A stretch of 9,149 nt of DNA. Source: Pseudomonadota bacterium (lineage in GTDB: Bacteria > Pseudomonadota > Alphaproteobacteria > Rhizobiales > Devosiaceae). The translations under genes and the position numbers were made by a program. Positions within the stretch are counted from its first letter, which is position 1; each line of letters starts with the position of its first letter. The notes beneath the pieces were generated by a model, which did not search any database, was not told the origin of the DNA, and worked only from the letters and a program-made list of their open reading frames with translations. The stretch lies in the NCBI GenBank assembly GCA_023428425.1, contig JAEYYP010000392.1:1-9149 (forward strand), given 5' to 3'. Shown piece after piece: positions 6,289-9,149 of this stretch.

Positions 6289-7136
6289 GCCAAGGCCCTC
6301 ACGTATTCGAGGTTGCGCCTGGCCAGCTGTAGCGGCGTCTCGGTGGCGTTCTCCGCCACGTCCTGCTCGACCACTACGGGCCCGTCGAAGCCCTGCGCCT
6401 CCAGGTAGGCCATGATCGCCTTGATATCGACCGCGCCATCAGGCAGGGGAGCCATCACCCCTGCGCCATAGGAGGCATCGATCGCCAGCTGCCGGTCGAG
6501 CACCTGCTGTCGCACGTCGGCATCGACATTCTTGAGGTGCATGTAGGCGATGCGGCCCCAGACCTTCTTCATGTAGGTGAGCGGATCCTGATCCCAGAAC
6601 GCGTGGTGCCCGGTATCGAAGCAGAGATCGATGTCGGTCTCCTCGAGCAGCCGATCGATCTGCGATTCGAACTGTACGGCCGTGCCGACATGCGGGTGGA
6701 AGCTGGCCTTCAGCCCGAACTCGCCCTCGATCACCGCCTGCGCTTCACGCACAGTTGCGAGAAGTCCGACGCGGCCGGTCTCGTCGAGCACCCCCTCCTT
6801 GCCCGCGGGATACCAGGCGCTTTCGTCCATGATCACCAGGTGCTTCGCGCCGAGATCGGCCAGCAGCGGCGCCAGCTCCCTCAGCGTCGCCATCAGCTCC
6901 GGTGCCCGCTCGCGTTCGCCGAACAGGTGCACATGGGTGGCGCCGATCAGCGTCAGCCCACGCTTTTCCAACTCCGGCCCCAGCACGGCCTTGTCCTTCG
7001 GCAGGAAGCCGAACGGGCCGAGCTCGGTGCCGCTATACCCTGCGGCAGCCACCTCATCGAGATAGGTCTGCCAGGAAATCGCGTTGCCGCTCGGGTAGTT
7101 GATGCCCCAGGAGCAGGGTGCATTGCCGATGAGCAT
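6285..7136 (-). CDS. IolE-like TIM-barrel protein (sugar phosphate isomerase/epimerase superfamily)
   Basis: This 283-residue protein belongs to the xylose-isomerase-like TIM-barrel superfamily and resembles IolE, the 2-keto-myo-inositol dehydratase. Landmarks are CSWGINYP near the start (8-15), AGYSGTELG (32-40), the HPHVGT motif (147-152), FDTGHH (173-178), the strand RIAYMHLKNVD (195-205), and VVVEQD (255-260). IolE proteins have closely similar HHHMGT, YDTGH, HVHFKDVR and VVEAEQD stretches, with acidic and histidine side chains binding a divalent metal. I chose ATG 7136 because the family pattern begins there and GGAG lies about 10 nt upstream; an in-frame start at 7232 would add an unrelated basic tail. 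It is the first gene of a two-gene unit with the oxidoreductase. A related isomerase or epimerase activity on another sugar is equally possible. Confidence 0.85.
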   Translation of the reverse strand: MLIGNAPCSWGINYPSGNAISWQTYLDEVAAAGYSGTELGPFGFLPKDKAVLGPELEKRGLTLIGATHVHLFGERERAPELMATLRELAPLLADLGAKHLVIMDESAWYPAGKEGVLDETGRVGLLATVREAQAVIEGEFGLKASFHPHVGTAVQFESQIDRLLEETDIDLCFDTGHHAFWDQDPLTYMKKVWGRIAYMHLKNVDADVRQQVLDRQLAIDASYGAGVMAPLPDGAVDIKAIMAYLEAQGFDGPVVVEQDVAENATETPLQLARRNLEYVRALA

Positions 7137-7173
7137 GAGGGGTGGCTCCGTTGGTCGGGAGCCGCGACCATCG

Positions 7174-7196
7174 CCGCGCCGGAACGACACCGTCAA
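7174..7196 (-). promoter_or_regulatory. Candidate -35 element and weak promoter of the IolE-like gene unit
   Basis: On the minus strand TTGACG (7191-7196) is a good -35 match for alphaproteobacterial sigma-70 promoters. The hexamer 17 nt downstream would fall near 7168-7173 and reads CGATGG, which is a poor -10. It lies about 55 nt upstream of the start codon at 7136 and directly beside the imperfect GGAA-N6-TTCT palindrome at 7200-7213. The listed span covers the -35 and spacer; the -10 is uncertain. Confidence 0.25.
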
Positions 7197-7199
7197 GAC

Positions 7200-7213
7200 G
7201 GAACGGGTGTTCT
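7200..7213. promoter_or_regulatory. Imperfect IolR-like palindrome (GGAA-N6-TTCT) upstream of the IolE-like gene
   Basis: The plus strand reads GGAA, CGGGTG, TTCT, one mismatch from GGAA-N6-TTCC, with inner arms GAAC and GTTC around GGGT. It lies 64 nt upstream of the IolE-like start codon and 3 nt from a TTGACG -35 candidate. On its own it is weak evidence. It gains weight because the only other inter-operon gap, at 5085-5104, holds the perfect version in a comparable position relative to a candidate -35. Confidence 0.3.
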
Positions 7214-7234
7214 GTGAACTCCTGCCAGCCAAAC

Positions 7235-7256
7235 GGCTTCAGCCGAAGGCTGAGCC
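7235..7256 (-). terminator. Possible weak terminator hairpin at the end of the LysE-family gene
   Basis: The minus strand folds as GGCT-CAGCC, loop TTC, GGCTG-A-AGCC: about nine pairs with one bulged A. It overlaps the stop codon of the exporter gene. Only GTTTGG follows, not a run of T, so it would be a weak intrinsic terminator or just an RNA-end stabilising stem. It may separate the regulator/exporter transcript from the IolE-like unit. Confidence 0.3.
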
Positions 7257-7808
7257 GACCAGCAACGCCGCGAACCCCACCAGCGTGACGGACGCCACCC
7301 TGCGCACCAGCCCGGCATGTCGCTCGCCAGAGGTCGCGCCGACCGCCCGACCGATCAGAACCCACCCAAGGCCCACGACTGGCACCAGCAACGCGAACGC
7401 GGCGACGTAGGCCCAGAGCACCGGACTGGTTGCCGGAATAATGCCGAAGGCAAATACAAGGGACTTGGGGTTGATAAGGGTAGTGAAGAAAACCTCGCGT
7501 ATACCGACAGTCGCCTCGCGGGTCATCGCCGCATTGCGCCGCCAAAGGTGCACCGCGATCCAGACCAGATACAGCGCCACGACTACCCTGAACGCCACGC
7601 CGACCAGGGGATAGGCGTCGATGAGCGGTCCCAGGAGCAGACGGGCGGTCGCGACGGCGAGGAGGTAGGCGAAGGTGGCCGCCGCCAGCAGGAGCAGGGG
7701 CGATCGGACACCTGCCGCCGCCCCGGCGGTTGCCAGCAGCACGTTTGTCGGCCCGGGCGCCGCCAGCAGCGACAGCGCCGCGAGAAGAAACAGGACAGGA
7801 TCAGTCAT
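7239..7808 (-). CDS. LysE/RhtB-family amino-acid-type exporter
   Basis: This 189-residue inner-membrane protein has the size and shape of the LysE superfamily, with about six hydrophobic segments. It carries the N-terminal signature APGPTNVLLATAG and the mid-protein TTLINPKSLVFAFG stretch. Characterised members export lysine, threonine, homoserine or other small molecules; the substrate here cannot be told. I chose ATG 7808 because LysE proteins start just before the first membrane helix. An in-frame ATG at 7829 would add MEISSGA, and neither start has a strong ribosome site. It lies 58 nt downstream of the MelR-like regulator on the same strand and may share its transcript. No link to galactoside or inositol use is evident, so it may be a bystander. 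Confidence 0.87.
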   Translation of the reverse strand: MTDPVLFLLAALSLLAAPGPTNVLLATAGAAAGVRSPLLLLAAATFAYLLAVATARLLLGPLIDAYPLVGVAFRVVVALYLVWIAVHLWRRNAAMTREATVGIREVFFTTLINPKSLVFAFGIIPATSPVLWAYVAAFALLVPVVGLGWVLIGRAVGATSGERHAGLVRRVASVTLVGFAALLVGSAFG

Positions 7809-7866
7809 GGCACCGGAGGAAATCTCCATCTTGTGCTTGGCGCAAGCCCGGCGAACCCTCGGTAGA

Positions 7867-8724
7867 TCACCGGAGGTAGTGTGCCCGCATCTGCCGCGGC
7901 GTCAGGCCGTAGGCGGCGCGGAACTGTACGTAGAACTGGCTGAGAGCGGAGAAGCCGCTCTCATAGGCCACGTTCTCGATCGACAGGCGCCCCTCAAAGA
8001 GCAGGGCGCGAGCATGGATCAGCCGCATCCGCACCACGAACTTGTGGAGGGGCACTCGCATGACCTCATGGAACAGCGTCATCGCATAGTTGGGATGGAG
8101 CCCGACCACGGCTGCCAGGTCCTCGGCGCGGAGGGGCTCGCGCAGGTTCTCGAGGATATGCCTCACCATCGCGACGACGTAGCGCAATGGCGCCGGACGA
8201 CCCGAGCGTGCTGCACCATCGACCCAGGGGGCGAGCGGCATCTCCCAACCTGTGGCAGCGGCGCGGCGGAGCATCAGCGCGATCTCCTCCTTGAGGATGT
8301 CGGTGCGTTCGGCCTTGCCGCTGCGATAGTCCTTGTACCAACGCCGGAGCGTGTCTTCGCCGATGTTCTCCGCCGGCAGCAGTACCAAACCGCCGCCCAT
8401 CATGATCTCGGTGAGTGCTCCAAGCTTGGGCATGTGGAGGAAGCTGTCGAGCGGCACGTAGATGTTGCATTGCCGCTGCGGGCCCGGACCCTCGACCGCG
8501 ACGGTCTGGTGCGGAATCCCGGCCCAGAACATGCTGAGCTGTCCGGCCGGAATGGTCACCGGGCGCCCATCGATCAGATAGTCCATGTGACCACGGTCGA
8601 GCCAGTTCATCTCGATGTGGCCGTGGGTGTGCTCCATGGCCATCGTCTCCGAGGAGAACCAGCGCATGCCGAAACGGCCGAAGGCCTGCCCCTGCGCGTA
8701 GAAACGACGCGCCTGGCGGGGCAT
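7867..8724 (-). CDS. AraC-family transcriptional regulator, MelR-like
   Basis: This 285-residue regulator has an N-terminal cupin sensor domain and a C-terminal pair of helix-turn-helix motifs. The sensor part reads EHTHGHIEMN (31-40), then DYLIDGRPVTI and MFWAGIPHQ. E. coli MelR has the same spaced pattern (HWHGQVEVN, EYLI, FWACTPHQ). The DNA-binding part contains GLHPNYAMTLFHEVM and the family signature through GFSALSQFYVQFRAAYGLTP. MelR activates melibiose genes when melibiose is present. The gene is divergent from a MelA-like alpha-galactosidase, which supports the same role. The start is uncertain. ATG 8724 has no good ribosome site; the in-frame TTG at 8757 has AAGG 9 nt upstream and would add 11 residues. 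Longer frames run antisense into the alpha-galactosidase gene and are rejected. Confidence 0.88.
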   Translation of the reverse strand: MPRQARRFYAQGQAFGRFGMRWFSSETMAMEHTHGHIEMNWLDRGHMDYLIDGRPVTIPAGQLSMFWAGIPHQTVAVEGPGPQRQCNIYVPLDSFLHMPKLGALTEIMMGGGLVLLPAENIGEDTLRRWYKDYRSGKAERTDILKEEIALMLRRAAATGWEMPLAPWVDGAARSGRPAPLRYVVAMVRHILENLREPLRAEDLAAVVGLHPNYAMTLFHEVMRVPLHKFVVRMRLIHARALLFEGRLSIENVAYESGFSALSQFYVQFRAAYGLTPRQMRAHYLR

Positions 8725-8757
8725 GGGCCCATGCGCGTCGAACCGGCTTTCCTCCAA

Positions 8758-8854
8758 AGCAGTTGACCTTATGAAACCGGAAGAACTCTGTGAGATAGCC
8801 GCATTGCGGGCGAGCGGGCAAGCACTACGATCCGGCCCAACTTGGAGATCCCCC
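8758..8854. promoter_or_regulatory. melA: Divergent regulatory region between the MelR-like regulator and melA
   Basis: This short region must hold both promoters. For melA on the plus strand, TTGACC (8763-8768) is a good -35, but the hexamer 17 nt on (CTCTGT) is a poor -10, as is common for promoters that need an activator. A tandem 8-bp direct repeat, GCGGGCGA then GCGGGCAA (8806-8821), overlaps the -35 of the opposing promoter and could be a regulator half-site pair. The melA ribosome site is TTGGAGA at 8842-8848, 6 nt before the ATG. Confidence 0.4.
8793..8821 (-). promoter_or_regulatory. Candidate sigma-70 promoter of the MelR-like regulator gene
   Basis: On the minus strand TTGCCC (8816-8821) is followed after exactly 17 nt by CTATCT (8793-8798). 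The -10 differs at one base from the alphaproteobacterial CTATAT pattern. Transcription would begin near 8786, leaving a leader of about 30 nt to the TTG at 8757 or about 60 nt to the ATG at 8724. Confidence 0.45.
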
Positions 8855-9149
8855 ATGCCTAACCCCAAAGTCACCTTCATCGGCGCCGGTTCGTCGGTGT
8901 TCATGAAGAACATCGTCGGCGACATTCTGCAGCGCCCGGCTCTGGCCGGGGCGGAAATCCGGCTGATGGACATCAACCCGACGCGGCTCGAGGAGAGCCA
9001 GATCATCGCGCAGAAGCTGGTGAACACGCTCGGCGTGCCGGCGACGGTGAAGACCTATTCGAACCAGCGGGAGGCGCTCGACGGCACCAACTTCGTCGTC
9101 GTGTGCTTCCAGATCGGCGGCTACGAGCCTTCGACGGTGGTCGATTTCG
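8855..9149 (+). CDS. melA: Alpha-galactosidase, glycoside hydrolase family 4 (MelA-like), 5' part only
   Basis: The first 98 residues are present; the gene runs off the right edge. GH4 enzymes are NAD+- and Mn2+-dependent glycosidases, and MelA hydrolyses alpha-galactosides such as melibiose. The N-terminal Rossmann motif is VTFIGAGSSVFMKNIVGD (6-23), followed by the acidic strand end LMDINPTRLEES (37-48) and FVVVCFQIGGYEP (81-93). These stretches match E. coli MelA almost word for word (FIGAGST, LMDIDPTRLEES, FQIGGYEP). The ATG at 8855 has GGAG 7 nt upstream. The metal-binding and catalytic region lies beyond the window, so the enzyme's integrity cannot be checked. Divergence from a MelR-like regulator strengthens the assignment. 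It is the only plus-strand gene here. Confidence 0.9.
   Translation, partial: MPNPKVTFIGAGSSVFMKNIVGDILQRPALAGAEIRLMDINPTRLEESQIIAQKLVNTLGVPATVKTYSNQREALDGTNFVVVCFQIGGYEPSTVVDF

Noticed and set aside
5221..6408. Long plus-strand open frame (395 codons) antisense to the oxidoreductase
   Set aside because: The minus-strand protein has clear Rossmann and EKP motifs; the plus-strand product is Arg/His/Glu-rich with no recognisable domain.
7137..7232. Upstream start of the IolE-like protein at 7232
   Set aside because: The extra residues are basic and low-complexity, cover the intergenic promoter region, and precede the point where family similarity begins.
7835..7847. Short hairpin GCTTG-GCG-CAAGC between the regulator and LysE-family genes as a terminator
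   Set aside because: Only a 5-bp stem and no T-run on either strand; it may be incidental.
8725..9027. N-terminal extension of the AraC-type regulator into the melA region
   Set aside because: Most of it is antisense to the well-supported melA start and does not resemble a regulator; homology begins near the residues encoded from 8757 or 8724.
1..9149. CRISPR arrays, insertion sequences, tRNA or rRNA genes, integration sites
   Set aside because: I saw no regularly spaced repeats, transposase motifs, terminal inverted repeats or tRNA-like folds; the genes are contiguous metabolic operons.

Overview
The window is GC-rich, tightly packed DNA, almost all coding. It most resembles a soil or plant-associated alphaproteobacterium (Hyphomicrobiales; rhizobia or Devosia-like). 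That placement is an inference from base composition, gene families and promoter style, not from a marker gene. There are ten genes. All are on the minus strand except the last, which runs off the right edge.

Layout, in the direction of minus-strand transcription (right to left). At 8855-9149 (+) is the start of a GH4 alpha-galactosidase very like MelA. It is divergent from a MelR-like AraC-family regulator (7867-8724), so the pair repeats the melR/melA arrangement known from Escherichia coli. Downstream of the regulator is a LysE-family exporter (7239-7808). Next is a two-gene unit with a 4-nt overlap: an IolE-like TIM-barrel isomerase/dehydratase (6285-7136) and a Gfo/Idh/MocA-type oxidoreductase (5215-6288). 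After a 232-nt gap comes a five-gene operon: solute-binding protein (3831-4982), two PotB/PotC-type permeases (2956-3834 and 2135-2956), a PotA/UgpC-type ATPase (1091-2125) and a cytoplasmic glycerophosphodiester phosphodiesterase homologue (247-1083). These are joined by overlaps or gaps of under 10 nt. At the left edge is the start of a small hypothetical protein (1-164).

The most interesting point is the combination of enzymes with a regulatory site. The 232-nt gap before the transporter operon holds a perfect 7-bp inverted repeat (5085-5104) whose core is GGAA-N6-TTCC. This is the palindrome reported for the RpiR-type inositol-catabolism repressor IolR of Sinorhizobium meliloti. A one-mismatch version lies upstream of the IolE-like gene (7200-7213). 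With an IolE-like enzyme, a MocA-type oxidoreductase, a complete importer and a phosphodiesterase, this suggests an RpiR/IolR-controlled pathway. It would import and cleave a phosphodiester of a cyclitol or sugar (for example glycerophosphoinositol) and then oxidise the polyol. The substrate is a hypothesis; the sequence does not prove it.
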